Below, one piece after another: positions 8,131 through 18,266 of a DNA stretch of 64,000 nt. Source of the DNA: an uncultured Anaerolineae bacterium (lineage in GTDB: Bacteria > Chloroflexota > Anaerolineae > Aggregatilineales > Phototrophicaceae); assembly GCA_934216615.1 (NCBI GenBank), contig CAKQCB010000007.1, forward strand, positions 103,709-167,708. The letters are read 5' to 3'. Both the position numbers and the translations under genes were made by a program. The notes under the pieces were generated by a model, which worked only from the letters and a program-made list of their open reading frames with translations, had not been told where the DNA came from and did not search any database. Each line of letters starts with the position of its first letter. The stretch's first letter is position 1.

Positions 8131-9933
8131 TTATTCCACCCCAGAAAAAACCCCATTTTGTGGCTGTGCCACCTTCAGGGTACGTTGTAAACGCTTCTGT
8201 TCTTGCTCAAAAATGCGGGACAAAATCGCCACTGATGTCGCGTATGTGGGTTCCATCCCCGCATAACTTAAACTGCTTGCGCCTAAATTATGACCTTTGG
8301 TGAAGGGGGTATCCGATGCGTAATGCAGGAACCCGACATCGAAGGGCGCGGCATACAGATTCACGATCTCATTTTGCGGGTGACGTTTCGGCCGAACCGA
8401 TTCATAAATTGCAGAGAGGTACGGCCCTGCCTCCATCTCGATGATGGTGAAACCTTCGCGGTAGAAAACATCCATATACACCGGGTTTTGTAAGAACGTG
8501 CCCGGCGTGCTGATCGCTTTTTGATTGTCCATCACTGTGCGCAAGTTCATGTACGGCGCAACCGACGCGGCATCAAAACAGTTGTTGAACAGATAGGTGT
8601 TCGCGCTGTGTTCGTCATGAACCACATTCGGGATCATCACATCACCGATACGGCCGTTTAAAGTAGCCGCTTTGCCCATCACATAGACCCCTTCGAGATG
8701 GGCGACACGTTCACTCAAACGGGTCAAAATTTCGTATGCGCCTAAGCCCAACGGGTAATCAATATTCACGATGAGCGCGTCCGTCATCCGCACCCAGTCA
8801 TAGTTGTGGCCTTCGGTCAAACGCGGATCAAGCCAATCAGCCCGCAGTTTAGAGAGGTCAAAGACTTGGGTTTCGATGTCTACGCCATGCTTGCTAGGAA
8901 TACGATAGATGCCAATCTCACGTTCTTCAGCGAGAATACGTTCACGTTGATCCTGTCCCTCACTACTTAAATATTTCTTCAAGACGTAATAGAGGAAGTT
9001 AGAACGGTTCGAAATGTTCTTCTCTTTTTCGATCGTGCGGTATTCTTCCAGCAAAGTGGTTTGTTTTTGATCTTCGAGATACTGAATCAATTCTTCTTCA
9101 GCGCGGTTTGCGATGCCAAGCATGAGGTTGATGAGCGAGTGTGTGTTGCTCGACACAAAATAGACGGGTCGTGTACTCAGGTCAAGCTGATGCTGTGCGT
9201 CACTTTCAAGATTCATCGTCTGAATGTGTTCGGCAACGCTGTCCCACCAGATGGCGGTTGCGCGACGGTAATCGGTCAAAGACCCTGCAATCAAACGCAA
9301 ACTGAAGTGTTTACGCGACTTCGCCATCTTGCTCAAAATGGTATAAAAATGAGCGCCCCACGCAACTTCTAAACGGCGCAGTTCATCGTCTTCAAGAAAG
9401 AGTGCCTGCGCCAACATTTCGACTTCGGCTTCAGTCAAGCGCGTGGTACGGTCTTGATGCGCATCTAAAAATAAACGGGGCAATTCCGCTTGTAAGAGGA
9501 CGTGCAGTTTATTCCACTCGATCTGATAAGCCGTCAACATCGGGATCAAATCGTCAATATCCGACCGACTGACGATGAATGTCGCGAGGGTATTCTGACC
9601 ATCAAAGTGAGAACGGCGACGACGGCCCGGGGCTTGGACGCGCGTCCACTCCGTGATTTGGTAGCCCGCTTCCAAGAAGGAACGCTCAATCTGCCCCAAG
9701 ATGATCATATTACAATCGACGATGGCAAGCGGTAAGCGCAAGCTAGCATAGACCAGCGCTGAAATATCGGGGTGTGGGCTTAACGCGCCTACGTGCAAAG
9801 TCGAGTTCATCGCCCGATGCACTTCTTCTAAGGTGTCAATTTGTATTGTGTGGGTAGACCTCAACAGCGAATAATAAGTTCGCATGTAGAGTTCGATATC
9901 ATCACTTCCAGTTGTAGGAACTTTTCGATCCAT
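8131..9933 (-). CDS. uncharacterised protein with nucleoside-phosphorylase-like C-terminal region
   Basis: A 600-residue soluble protein set between the molybdenum hydroxylase subunits, 3 bases before xdhA. Residues 1 to about 350 are helical and charged and match no family I can name. From about residue 395 the sequence recalls the PNP/UDP phosphorylase superfamily: a beta-strand block (ALIVNIDYPLG), then IGDVMIPNVVHDE, like the family's GDVVIP segment, and IIEMEAGPYL, like the VEMEA block that contacts ribose. It may be the family catalogued as DUF6909, recalled from memory. Inference: it handles a nucleoside or base in the purine route. No signal peptide or membrane segment is seen. Confidence 0.75.
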   Translation of the reverse strand: MDRKVPTTGSDDIELYMRTYYSLLRSTHTIQIDTLEEVHRAMNSTLHVGALSPHPDISALVYASLRLPLAIVDCNMIILGQIERSFLEAGYQITEWTRVQAPGRRRRSHFDGQNTLATFIVSRSDIDDLIPMLTAYQIEWNKLHVLLQAELPRLFLDAHQDRTTRLTEAEVEMLAQALFLEDDELRRLEVAWGAHFYTILSKMAKSRKHFSLRLIAGSLTDYRRATAIWWDSVAEHIQTMNLESDAQHQLDLSTRPVYFVSSNTHSLINLMLGIANRAEEELIQYLEDQKQTTLLEEYRTIEKEKNISNRSNFLYYVLKKYLSSEGQDQRERILAEEREIGIYRIPSKHGVDIETQVFDLSKLRADWLDPRLTEGHNYDWVRMTDALIVNIDYPLGLGAYEILTRLSERVAHLEGVYVMGKAATLNGRIGDVMIPNVVHDEHSANTYLFNNCFDAASVAPYMNLRTVMDNQKAISTPGTFLQNPVYMDVFYREGFTIIEMEAGPYLSAIYESVRPKRHPQNEIVNLYAAPFDVGFLHYASDTPFTKGHNLGASSLSYAGMEPTYATSVAILSRIFEQEQKRLQRTLKVAQPQNGVFSGVE

Positions 9934-9941
9934 ACATTCAT

Positions 9942-10334
9942 CTACTTTCCGCTACGTTTACGTAAATCATCGCGCATTTGGGAATTCACGCGCTGCTGCA
10001 TGACCTTCTCATTCTTGCGTTTTGCTAAGGTGCCAGCCCGTTCTTTGGCTAAGGATTGATCGGTGATATTCATCGACCGTTTCGGGGCAAACAACGCAAT
10101 CAAAATACCGGAGATGGTGATGAGGATGACGAAGATGATTCCGGTGAATAAGAGGCGTAAGGTGTCAGGGGCGATGCCTGCTGTACGGAACCCGGGAAGC
10201 GCAGTCTTTGTAAAATCAATCACGCTCGGGGCAGCAACATAAGCGATCACACCACACGCAAGCGCTAGAAAAAACCCCATGACAGGCCACAGGACACGGC
10301 TTTGTTTCTTGGTTGCAATTTTTGCTTGACTCAT
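9942..10334 (-). CDS. small two-helix membrane protein
   Basis: Not recognised. The 130 residues have two hydrophobic helices (about 15-36 and 62-85) and a highly basic, Lys/Arg-rich C-terminal tail of about 40 residues containing repeated AKER and RKN elements. The layout suggests an inner-membrane protein with both ends in the cytoplasm. It lies 3 bases from the fused FAD/2Fe-2S gene and 8 bases from the 600-residue protein, inside the xanthine dehydrogenase operon. Inference: it could tether the hydroxylase complex to the membrane, but nothing in the sequence proves that. Confidence 0.7.
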   Translation of the reverse strand: MSQAKIATKKQSRVLWPVMGFFLALACGVIAYVAAPSVIDFTKTALPGFRTAGIAPDTLRLLFTGIIFVILITISGILIALFAPKRSMNITDQSLAKERAGTLAKRKNEKVMQQRVNSQMRDDLRKRSGK

Positions 10335-10337
10335 TCT

Positions 10338-11762
10338 TTATTCCTCCTTAACCACTGGATGTTCACTCGCCATTTTCACAGCATCTACGATTTTGTAATA
10401 CCCAGTACATCGACACAAATTACCGGTGATACTCTGTTGAATTTGCTCAGTTGTAGGATGAGGTTCTTCTTCTAATAATTTTGCGCTCGCCATCAAAAAC
10501 CCGGGCGTACAATACCCACATTGTACCGCACCCTGTTCGATGAACGCCTGCTGTACGGGATGTAAGTTTGCTTCTTGAGTAAGCCCTTCTACCGTGACGA
10601 TCTTGGCGTTATGCGCACGCGGTGCGCCGACCATACAGCTCATCACAGCAGCGCCATCCAAAAACACGGTACACGCCCCACATTCACCTTCGGCACAGCC
10701 TTCTTTTGTGCCGGGCAGGTGCGCATCTTCACGAAGCCAACGCAGTAACGTTTTTTCTTGTCCGCTGGTGATGTGATAAGGTTTCCCATTGATAGTTGTA
10801 TCGATGGCTTCTTCAGCATGATGCACACTCGCTTCAGCCAGCGAGGCAGGCGCACCTGCAAGGCCACCCCATAACAGCGCTGGATGTTGGGGGAAATTCT
10901 CGCGTTCTGTTCGGGAAGCCAGCCGACGTAACGCACGGCTGACCAACACGCGGATCATTTCGGTTCGGTAGAGCGCACTGCCCCGCACATCATCAATCGG
11001 CTTCGGGGCGATGGAGGCCAAACGCGCTGTTTCTTGAATCACTTCTGTAGAGAGCGTCTTGCCGACCAAATAACTTTCGGCTTCCGCCACTTGGATGACA
11101 GTCGGCGCGACACAGCCTAACGTGATCACCGCATGGGTGATCACATCGTCATCAAACCTCAAGACGACGCCCGCCGTCACCACCGAGATGGCTTGGGCGC
11201 GACGCAATCCCAATTTCAAGAAGATACCCCGCTCATTTTCAGCGAGCGCGGGGAATGTGATGGCCGTGAGCATTTCATCAGGTCGCATCACGGTACGGCG
11301 CAAGCCGGTGTAAAAGTCCGCTAAAGCGACCGTACGTTCACCTTCTAACGAGCTTAACATCACGGATGCGCCTAAAGCGCGTAATGGAATGATGGTATCG
11401 TTTGCAGGGGATGCAGTGATTAAGTTTCCGGCAATCGTCGCGCGGTTGCGTATTTGAGGCGCGCCGACTTCCCAACTGGCTTGGGCAAGCGGTAACGCGC
11501 GCGCCACGATGCGCGGGTCCGCAACGACGTGATTATGTAACGTCAGAGGGCCTAAACGAAACGTGTCCCCTTGAAATTCAATTTTATGCAAGTTGGGAAT
11601 ACGGGTGATGTCGATGACACAATCAATATCTTTGCGCACGCCCCGCTCAAGCTCAATGAGTAGGTCGGTTCCCCCCGCAATGATCCGCGCCCGTTCGCGG
11701 TGCTGCGCTAACAGTTCCAGCGCTTCTGTAATTTTTGTAACCGAATAATACGATGACCACAT
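10338..11762 (-). CDS. fused FAD-binding and [2Fe-2S] subunit of xanthine dehydrogenase family
   Basis: Electron-transfer subunit that passes electrons from the molybdenum centre to an acceptor. Residues 1 to about 290 are the CoxM/XdhB-type FAD domain, with ARIIAGGTDLL for FAD and RNRATIAGNL. Residues about 318-474 are the CoxS/XdhC-type iron-sulfur domain: the plant ferredoxin cysteines GCAEGECGAC and MSC, then CGYC and CRC for the second cluster. All eight cysteines are present. In E. coli these domains are separate genes, and in animal enzymes the order is Fe-S before FAD; here FAD comes first. The catalytic subunit is encoded two genes downstream in the same operon. Confidence 0.93.
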   Translation of the reverse strand: MWSSYYSVTKITEALELLAQHRERARIIAGGTDLLIELERGVRKDIDCVIDITRIPNLHKIEFQGDTFRLGPLTLHNHVVADPRIVARALPLAQASWEVGAPQIRNRATIAGNLITASPANDTIIPLRALGASVMLSSLEGERTVALADFYTGLRRTVMRPDEMLTAITFPALAENERGIFLKLGLRRAQAISVVTAGVVLRFDDDVITHAVITLGCVAPTVIQVAEAESYLVGKTLSTEVIQETARLASIAPKPIDDVRGSALYRTEMIRVLVSRALRRLASRTERENFPQHPALLWGGLAGAPASLAEASVHHAEEAIDTTINGKPYHITSGQEKTLLRWLREDAHLPGTKEGCAEGECGACTVFLDGAAVMSCMVGAPRAHNAKIVTVEGLTQEANLHPVQQAFIEQGAVQCGYCTPGFLMASAKLLEEEPHPTTEQIQQSITGNLCRCTGYYKIVDAVKMASEHPVVKEE

Positions 11763-11872
11763 ACTGATTCACCACCTTCATTACCGTTATTATCCAACAA
11801 CCACACGGCAAGTTTCTTTAAATACGCTTAAAAAGTGCACAAAGTTTTCACACAGTGTACGCCTTTTTTTGA

Positions 11873-12487
11873 TCAAGTGGCCTCTATTTCGAGGAGTGTG
11901 ACCGGATTAATATTCATCACAATCGTATCGTGATACTGGGTTTTCACCACATCACGCCGATCATACGTGTGCACATGTCCATGCACCATATAACGCGGAT
12001 GATATAAATCCATGAACGTTAAAAAGGCGCTAATACCCTGATGAGGCAAATCTTCCCGATCATGAATCCCACGTGGTGACGCATGAGTCACAAAAATATC
12101 CATCACCGGCTCTTTAGATGTCAACCGCTTTAAGCCAAAAGGAAAGATTTTGCTGTACACCATCGTTCGGTATTGTCCTTCCGTGTACTGGATTGGGCCA
12201 TTGTTATACCGTATAGAGCCTTCTAACCCAAAAAGACGAATCCCGCGCCATTGTACTAACTGGCCGTGTAGGTCTTCCCCGCCCGGGGGCATTTCTGTAT
12301 AAGATGTATCGTGGTTACCGCGCACATAAAACAATGGAATATTTAATACGGACGTAATAAATTCTAAATAGGCGCTGGGCATATCCCCACAGCTAATCAA
12401 CATATCCACATCGTTATAACGCCGCCTTAAATGTGCCGCGTTTTCCATTTGAGAGACAACCGTGTCACTCACACATAATATTTTCAC
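11873..12487 (-). CDS. calcineurin-like metallophosphoesterase
   Basis: A 204-residue phosphoesterase of unknown substrate. The two-metal motifs are present: CGD (block II), GNHD (block III), THASP (block IV) and GHVH (block V). Block I is SDTV instead of the usual DxH, so one metal-ligand histidine is missing. I recall a bacterial subfamily starting ILxVSDxV that shares this, so it is probably a family trait rather than damage. The gene sits between the XdhC-type chaperone and the hydroxylase operon, 110 bases from the latter. That gap holds a GTGCAC...GTGTAC inverted repeat (about 11835-11860) with flanking A and T runs. A nucleotide substrate is possible but not shown. Confidence 0.85.
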   Translation of the reverse strand: MKILCVSDTVVSQMENAAHLRRRYNDVDMLISCGDMPSAYLEFITSVLNIPLFYVRGNHDTSYTEMPPGGEDLHGQLVQWRGIRLFGLEGSIRYNNGPIQYTEGQYRTMVYSKIFPFGLKRLTSKEPVMDIFVTHASPRGIHDREDLPHQGISAFLTFMDLYHPRYMVHGHVHTYDRRDVVKTQYHDTIVMNINPVTLLEIEAT

Positions 12488-12511
12488 GTTCTATTTCCGG
12501 TCATCGATGGT

Positions 12512-13354
12512 TTAAGTATCCTCGATACGTCCCATCTGTTTTTCACTTTCAGACCAACGCATTGATTGGCCTGTTCCACCGCGTCGCTTCATAATCATTT
12601 CTGCCAAAATACTGACTGCGATTTCTTTCGGGGTTTCTGCCTGCAATTCTAAACCAATCGGCGCGTGCACGCGCTTCAAATCTTCGTCGGTTAGGCCGTG
12701 CTCTTGTTTCAAGGCTTGGCTTGTCAGCGCCCAACGGCGCCGACTGCCAATCACGCCGATATAAGGTGCGCTGGTTTTTAAGAGGCTTGGGATCAAGTGG
12801 ATATCTACAGGAAGGCCCCGCGTTACAGCGGCAATATAAGTGTGGGCGTTGATCGCCATGCGTTCCGCAATTTCGATGGGCTTGCAAACCAGATAGCCGT
12901 TCATGTCGGGAAGATACTCCGGATTACAGAAATCTTCGCGGTCATCGCTAATGACTACGCGAAAACCCGCCCATTTCCCTAATTCCGCTAAGGCTTTGCC
13001 CACATGCCCCACCCCAATGACCAAAAGTGTCGGGGTAATCGCAATCGGCTCGATAAAAAGCTGAACCGTCCCCCCGCACACGCCTGCATCCCCCGCTTGG
13101 ATGTCATTGAGCGAATATGAACGCAAGCGAGGCTCACCTGTATGAATCGTCGCTAAGGCTTCTTGAATCACGCGGGATTCCATCGCCCCGCCCCCGACAG
13201 TGCCCACAAATGTACCATCAGCCCACACCAAAATCTTACTTCCCGCATGGCGTGGAACCGAGCCTTGTACATCAATGATAGTGGCTAATGCGGCAGGTTT
13301 TCCCTCTTGTTGTGCCTCGTTCAGGGCTTCGTATACCGCGTGTAAATCGTCCAT
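12512..13354 (-). CDS. xdhC: XdhC/CoxI family molybdenum hydroxylase accessory protein
   Basis: Binds molybdenum cofactor and helps its sulfuration and insertion into xanthine dehydrogenase-type enzymes. The 280 residues contain both family domains: the N-terminal XdhC/CoxI domain with GSVPRHAGSKILV, GTVGGGAMES and the GVCGG segment, and the C-terminal Rossmann domain with VIGVGHVGKALA, PYIGVIGSRRR and APIGL. E. coli has the related YqeB in the same genomic setting, together with yqeC and the MocA gene ygfJ, both of which occur here fused at 4527-5888. It starts 3 bases after the end of the large membrane protein gene and is followed by the metallophosphoesterase after 24 bases. Confidence 0.92.
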   Translation of the reverse strand: MDDLHAVYEALNEAQQEGKPAALATIIDVQGSVPRHAGSKILVWADGTFVGTVGGGAMESRVIQEALATIHTGEPRLRSYSLNDIQAGDAGVCGGTVQLFIEPIAITPTLLVIGVGHVGKALAELGKWAGFRVVISDDREDFCNPEYLPDMNGYLVCKPIEIAERMAINAHTYIAAVTRGLPVDIHLIPSLLKTSAPYIGVIGSRRRWALTSQALKQEHGLTDEDLKRVHAPIGLELQAETPKEIAVSILAEMIMKRRGGTGQSMRWSESEKQMGRIEDT

Positions 13355-13357
13355 AGT

Positions 13358-15904
13358 TTATTTGATTTCAACCTCGCCTAACATGATTTGGTTGTTGTCA
13401 TCATGGGTTGAAGGGGCTAAACGTTCAAACCCCACCGGATTGTATAACCCCATCATAAGCTGATACACCCCTGTTGGCACATCCGTAATATCCAACATTA
13501 AGCGCTCGTTTAAACGCCCGGGAAGCCAATTGCCGGGTGGCAGTGCATTCGCTATCGGCCGTGTATCCAGTTGCACAGGAATTTGACCGTCTTCGCCCAC
13601 GAAATGCAAGAAAATCGCATAATCACCGGTGGCATTTCCATCCGAAAGCCAATCCCAAGAGAGGTCTAAATAACGCTGATCGTCCTCTACACGTTCGATC
13701 ATTTCAGGCGTGGTCATACCAATGGCACCCTCTTGAAAAGTGACCCATGCGGTTTCTTGTGGAGTCGTGTTCACCAACACCCCTTGATAGATAAAATGGC
13801 TGTATGGGCGGTAAAAGTCGCCTTCAGTCTCCGTCTCAATCCGTATGGTGAGAATTTCACTCAGCATGTCTGCTGAAATCCAGGTGGGGATTTCTAACCA
13901 CGACCCCGCCACTGACGGGATCACCCGTCTCGCCATGAGTTGATCATTGGCATAAACGGCGATTGTTCCGCTCACTTGGGGGTGTACCCGCGTGACCAAA
14001 ATCAAATCTTCACCCGCATGCGTGTTCAAGGTGAATTCTTCGATGCCCGTAATATGCCGTCCCCCCTCCATCAACTCACACGAGGATAATGGACAGCCCA
14101 GCGTATTAAACTGCTGATATTCTGTGGGAAAACCCTCTAAAGCACCATCCACAGTCCAGCGATAGTGATACTCGCGTTCGCTCAAGATGTCGGCCACATC
14201 GAGGATGCCTACCAAACGCATCCCCATGAGATAGTCGGTGCGCTCAGGGATGACATATAACTGATTCGACGCGTCTGCCAGCGCATAATCCGGCGCATAA
14301 ATCCCTTGCGTATCGGACGCGAGCGCCACGTTGCGGGTGGGGTCAAGCGTGACTTGAAAGCGTGCTAGCGTCTGGGCAAACAGCGCGGTATTCTCTAAGA
14401 AGCCTAAGCCATAACCATGCCCTACCCCATATGAAGCGATCAGGTCAGGGCGTTCACGGTCTAAAAATTCCCCGACCGAGCCGGGGCCGTTACGCCAATA
14501 ATCGGCGGCGGAAGGCGTGGTAAGCCCGACAATATCGAGGGTGGTACGCCCGCCTTGATAGCGCATCATCCCTACATCGTGGACAGCCACAACCGCATCT
14601 GTTTCGGCGTGCGTTGCAAGCCAGCGCGCCATCTGCAAAGGTTGAGCCACAACATAGCCCGTATTGAGCAAGTAACTATGCAAGAAGTCCGTCACATTCA
14701 AGGGTAACAAGACGAAGATGCTCAGCCCTGCGAAAACCGCGCTCCATTTCCAACGTTGATACAGCCACACCAACGCAACCGTACTGGTGAGGAATAACAA
14801 CCCCATAAACGGAATTTGATACCGTTTGAAATGCCAGAAGGCGGTATCTAACGTGCTGATGGCGGCAAAACCGCCCAAAAACACGGCGATGATTGCCAGC
14901 CCGCGTAAACGTTTCCCGCGTTGTACGAGCAGTAAAACCAAGCCCATCAAACCTAAAACCGCGACAGGCAAACCGATATACACGGGGTTCGTCCCGCCCA
15001 TATCGAATAATTCGCGCAACATCCGCAAAAAGTTTTCGAGGATACGCATCAAAATCATGCTCCAGTCGGTAGGAATTACCCCAAACAACGACTTGGCCGA
15101 ATTCCCCGAAGCGACGGATGACCCTGTGACAAGGCGGTTGACGAGGGGTTGAAGCACGATCATCAATATCGGCAGTAGGGTCACACCCAGATGACGAATA
15201 TGCTGAGACCACTTCGCGCGGGGATGTTGTATGCGCACCTGAAGCAAATATTCGATGCTGAGCACAGCACACACGGCGACGGCGATCAACGCACCTTCGG
15301 GGCGAATCAAAGCGGAAAGCGCCGCCCCTATAAGCGCGGATGTCCGTTTACGCAGTAATAGCCCATATAACGCAAGGAACAAAAACACGACAACCCAAAG
15401 GGTTTCCATGCCACTCATGGCATGCCATGTGACCGCCCCGCTCACCTCAAAAACGATGGCGACGAGCACGCTTAATCCCAACGGTAGACCTAAACCGAGC
15501 GCGGTTTTATAGATTAGAATGGTCGCCGTACCTAAAGCCAATGCGCCTAAGATCATCGCCCATGTGCCGAGAGGCAAACCGCGAAAGCCGAGCAAATCCC
15601 CTACAGCCAACATGAAGGGATATAAAAAGCTGGTAGCGCCCGACGTAGGTGGCAACCCCGGGTTATAACGATACGGTTGTCCCTCAGCTAATTGATGCGC
15701 ATATTGAAAATGAATGTACACATCATCCAACGGCATGATGGGCGCACCTTGCCCGTTACTCAAGCTGAGGCCGTAATAAATGATAAAAACACCGCCTGCG
15801 ATCAGCAGGAATAAGCAGATGATAAACAACGAGCGTCTCTGAGAGACGCTCGCGTAATTTTGAGGTGACAATTCTAAATTCTGTGTGTTAATCAGAATAT
15901 CCAT
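13358..15904 (-). CDS. glycosyltransferase-type polytopic membrane protein (GT39/ArnT-like)
   Basis: About 848 residues. The N-terminal 400 hold roughly ten hydrophobic helices. The first extracytoplasmic loop begins [12 protein letters not shown] and continues [12 protein letters not shown], the layout of lipid-linked sugar transferases of the GT-C fold, whose catalytic Asp is in that loop. The C-terminal 400 residues form a large soluble beta-rich part. It likely glycosylates a lipid or protein at the outer membrane face, but the substrate is unknown. The ATG at 15904 overlaps the LLM gene by 17 bases; a TTG at 15919 could add five residues. No functional link to the neighbouring purine genes is evident. 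Confidence 0.8.
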   Translation of the reverse strand: MDILINTQNLELSPQNYASVSQRRSLFIICLFLLIAGGVFIIYYGLSLSNGQGAPIMPLDDVYIHFQYAHQLAEGQPYRYNPGLPPTSGATSFLYPFMLAVGDLLGFRGLPLGTWAMILGALALGTATILIYKTALGLGLPLGLSVLVAIVFEVSGAVTWHAMSGMETLWVVVFLFLALYGLLLRKRTSALIGAALSALIRPEGALIAVAVCAVLSIEYLLQVRIQHPRAKWSQHIRHLGVTLLPILMIVLQPLVNRLVTGSSVASGNSAKSLFGVIPTDWSMILMRILENFLRMLRELFDMGGTNPVYIGLPVAVLGLMGLVLLLVQRGKRLRGLAIIAVFLGGFAAISTLDTAFWHFKRYQIPFMGLLFLTSTVALVWLYQRWKWSAVFAGLSIFVLLPLNVTDFLHSYLLNTGYVVAQPLQMARWLATHAETDAVVAVHDVGMMRYQGGRTTLDIVGLTTPSAADYWRNGPGSVGEFLDRERPDLIASYGVGHGYGLGFLENTALFAQTLARFQVTLDPTRNVALASDTQGIYAPDYALADASNQLYVIPERTDYLMGMRLVGILDVADILSEREYHYRWTVDGALEGFPTEYQQFNTLGCPLSSCELMEGGRHITGIEEFTLNTHAGEDLILVTRVHPQVSGTIAVYANDQLMARRVIPSVAGSWLEIPTWISADMLSEILTIRIETETEGDFYRPYSHFIYQGVLVNTTPQETAWVTFQEGAIGMTTPEMIERVEDDQRYLDLSWDWLSDGNATGDYAIFLHFVGEDGQIPVQLDTRPIANALPPGNWLPGRLNERLMLDITDVPTGVYQLMMGLYNPVGFERLAPSTHDDNNQIMLGEVEIK

Positions 15905-16895
15905 TCGCAAACGTTTCAATCATCAAACGAACATCTGGCCCCAGCGGATATAAAATTGGACAAGTTGCGCCGTTCTGTACGTATTCGCGCACTTTGGCTT
16001 TCACTTCGGACGGGGTTCCAGAGGCCGTGATCAATTGTACAACATCATCTGGCACAAGACGCATAGCCTCTTGAATCTGTTCTTCGGTTGCGGGCCATGT
16101 CAACACCTGACCAATCTCTGCCAACAGTTCAGGACTGACCCCGCTGGCTTTCATGATGTGCGGTTGTTGCCCTAGATACTGCGTGACAAGTTTACGCGCG
16201 CCATCCAACGCCTTTTGACGATCATTATCGACAGAGCACACCACCAACTGAGGACGGTCGATTTCATCAATGCTTCGGCCAGCTCGTTTTGCGCCTGCTT
16301 CCAACTGCGCCATAGCGCCTTCGTTGTATTTTGGTGCAACGAGATAGTTCAGGACAGCGCCATCGGCAATTTCGCCCGTTAATTCCATCATCTGCGGGCC
16401 AGTCGCGCCAATGCAGATGGGGACATTACGCGGGGTTTTACGCCCATGCACAACGTCTAATTCCACATCGTCGAGGTTGACAAACTCGCCGTGAAACGTC
16501 ACCCGTTTACGCGCCAAGAGGTCGCGCACAACGCTGACCACTTCGCGCATGGCCAACAAATTTTTACGGCGGGTAATGCCGACTTTTTGAGCCAACGGGT
16601 CCCACCAAGCGCCGATCCCGCAAATGATGCGGTCTTCGGCTAAATCATCTAATGTGAGGAATGTCGCGGCAATCACTGCCGCGTTACGCGTCCAGTTATT
16701 GATGACGCCCGAACCGATCTTGATGCGTTTGGTGGTCGCTGCGAATGCCGCCATCGGCACAATGGCATCCCGCACAAGCCGACTTTCTGCCTGCCACACT
16801 GCTTCAAAACCATGTTCTTCTGCATATTGTACGTACGAAATTGCATCTTGCAGGGGGTGGGCATCTTGTAAGTAGAGAGCTACACGGTCAGCCAT
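15888..16895 (-). CDS. LLM class F420-dependent oxidoreductase
   Basis: A 335-residue TIM-barrel enzyme of the luciferase-like monooxygenase family, closest in appearance to methylene-tetrahydromethanopterin reductase-like, F420-using members: [29 protein letters not shown], a GIGAWWDP glycine block and [20 protein letters not shown]. Substrate cannot be told. The F420 biosynthesis genes about 1.4 kb upstream (18.3-21.9 kb) make F420 rather than FMN the likely cofactor. A 103-base gap separates it from xylA; this holds GCGCC-type repeats more than 50 bases apart and no convincing terminator. Confidence 0.88.
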   Translation of the reverse strand: MADRVALYLQDAHPLQDAISYVQYAEEHGFEAVWQAESRLVRDAIVPMAAFAATTKRIKIGSGVINNWTRNAAVIAATFLTLDDLAEDRIICGIGAWWDPLAQKVGITRRKNLLAMREVVSVVRDLLARKRVTFHGEFVNLDDVELDVVHGRKTPRNVPICIGATGPQMMELTGEIADGAVLNYLVAPKYNEGAMAQLEAGAKRAGRSIDEIDRPQLVVCSVDNDRQKALDGARKLVTQYLGQQPHIMKASGVSPELLAEIGQVLTWPATEEQIQEAMRLVPDDVVQLITASGTPSEVKAKVREYVQNGATCPILYPLGPDVRLMIETFANGYSD

Positions 16896-16998
16896 AAGAA
16901 CACTCCTTCATTCAGATGATTCAAAACTAAAGAGGCGCGAAGTGTACCCTATTTTTCTGTTTTAGCAGTAATCACTGTCCAGAAAATGAGCGCCTTTT

Positions 16999-18174
16999 TT
17001 AGTCTTGCCCGCGCACGCCTAACAGAATATCCATCGTGAGCTGGTCGAGTCGTTCATACGGCAAATCACGCGCGCCAAGCGCAGCTCGGTCAAACGTCTC
17101 ACCTTTGAGCCGTTCTGCTACTGACGCTGAATAGCCTTGATTGAGATAATCCAACGCGCCATCCCCAGCATGGATTTCTGCCAGTAACGCTTGAATTTCG
17201 GCATCTTCGTTGAACTGACGGGCTTTTTCTTTAAAGACCAAGTAATTCCGCATACACCCACGCGCAAAGGCTTTCACATCTTCATAGTTCGCGGTGCGGA
17301 AGGCATGTGCATCAAAGTGGCGGCTGCCACTGTAGCCCACATCTTCCAAAAACTTGACCAGATAAAATGCTTGTTTGGGCATCATACTGCCAAAACGAAA
17401 GTCTTGATCGTAGCGGCCAAACAATTGATCGTTCAGATCAATGTGAAAGAGTTTTCCCGCATCCCACGCCGCCGCGACGCCATGCAGGAAATTCAGCCCT
17501 GCCATGTGTTCATGCGCCACTTCAGGGTTTACGCCGAACCGTTCCGGCTGATCTAACGTTGCGATGAACCCTAACATATCCCCTACCGTCGGCAGGAAGA
17601 TATGGGAACGGGGTTCATTGGGTTTGGGTTCCAGCGCGAATTTCAGATCATAGCCTTGATCGAGCGCGTATGCGTTCAGAAAATTCAGCGCGTCGCGAAA
17701 ATGTTTGGTCGCATCTAAGGGGTTTTTGGTGCTGTCGCTCTCTGTCCCTTCACGACCACCCCAAAACACATAGACTTTTGCCCCCAATTCAACGCCGAGG
17801 TCGATTGCGCGCATCGTCTTTTGCAAAGCAAAAGCACGCACTTGAGGATCATTACTAGTGAAGGCGCCATCTTTAAACGCAGGGTCTGTAAAGAGATTTG
17901 TAGTCGCCATCGGCACGACTAACCCACGTTCCTGTAGCGCCCGCTTAAAATCCGCCACGATTTGATCGCGTTCGCTGGCGGTTGCGGTGATAGGCACAAG
18001 GTCATTGTCATGGAGGTTCACGCCCCACGCGCCAACATCAGCTAACAGATGCACGATCTCTACAGGGGAAAGCGCGGAACGTGTGGGTTCGCCAAAGGGG
18101 TCACGGCCGACATTTCCCACGGTCCATAAGCCAAACGTAAATTTATGTTCTGGTCGAGGCGTATAAAATGACAT
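16999..18174 (-). CDS. xylA: xylose isomerase
   Basis: Isomerises D-xylose to D-xylulose (and glucose to fructose) using two divalent metals. The 391-residue length and start ([15 protein letters not shown]) fit the short class I enzymes of Actinobacteria. Seen are VNLHDND with the catalytic His, [25 protein letters not shown] with the first metal Glu and [12 protein letters not shown] with Glu and His ligands, plus the DLNDQ and HFDAH segments. No xylulokinase or xylose transporter lies beside it, so its place between F420 genes and the LLM enzyme looks incidental. It may serve the sugar importer of region 3. Confidence 0.95.
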   Translation of the reverse strand: MSFYTPRPEHKFTFGLWTVGNVGRDPFGEPTRSALSPVEIVHLLADVGAWGVNLHDNDLVPITATASERDQIVADFKRALQERGLVVPMATTNLFTDPAFKDGAFTSNDPQVRAFALQKTMRAIDLGVELGAKVYVFWGGREGTESDSTKNPLDATKHFRDALNFLNAYALDQGYDLKFALEPKPNEPRSHIFLPTVGDMLGFIATLDQPERFGVNPEVAHEHMAGLNFLHGVAAAWDAGKLFHIDLNDQLFGRYDQDFRFGSMMPKQAFYLVKFLEDVGYSGSRHFDAHAFRTANYEDVKAFARGCMRNYLVFKEKARQFNEDAEIQALLAEIHAGDGALDYLNQGYSASVAERLKGETFDRAALGARDLPYERLDQLTMDILLGVRGQD

Positions 18175-18266
18175 TTTTTTAATCGCTCAAATTTTTACAT
18201 TTAAAAAAATACTATTGTAGAGCTTAACGCCCTGAAGCTCACCCATCGACGCTTTGATTCAAATGT

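Noticed and set aside
11835..11860. Terminator in the gap before the FAD/2Fe-2S gene
   Set aside because: The GTGCAC and GTGTAC arms pair poorly (G-T) with a bulge before the T-run; noted only as an inverted repeat.
14676..15272. A 198-codon minus frame inside the GT39-like gene
   Set aside because: It is an out-of-frame shadow of a membrane protein coding region, rich in Arg and His.
16896..16998. Terminator after xylA
   Set aside because: The AGGCGC and GCGCCT arms are more than 50 bases apart and have no stable inner stem.
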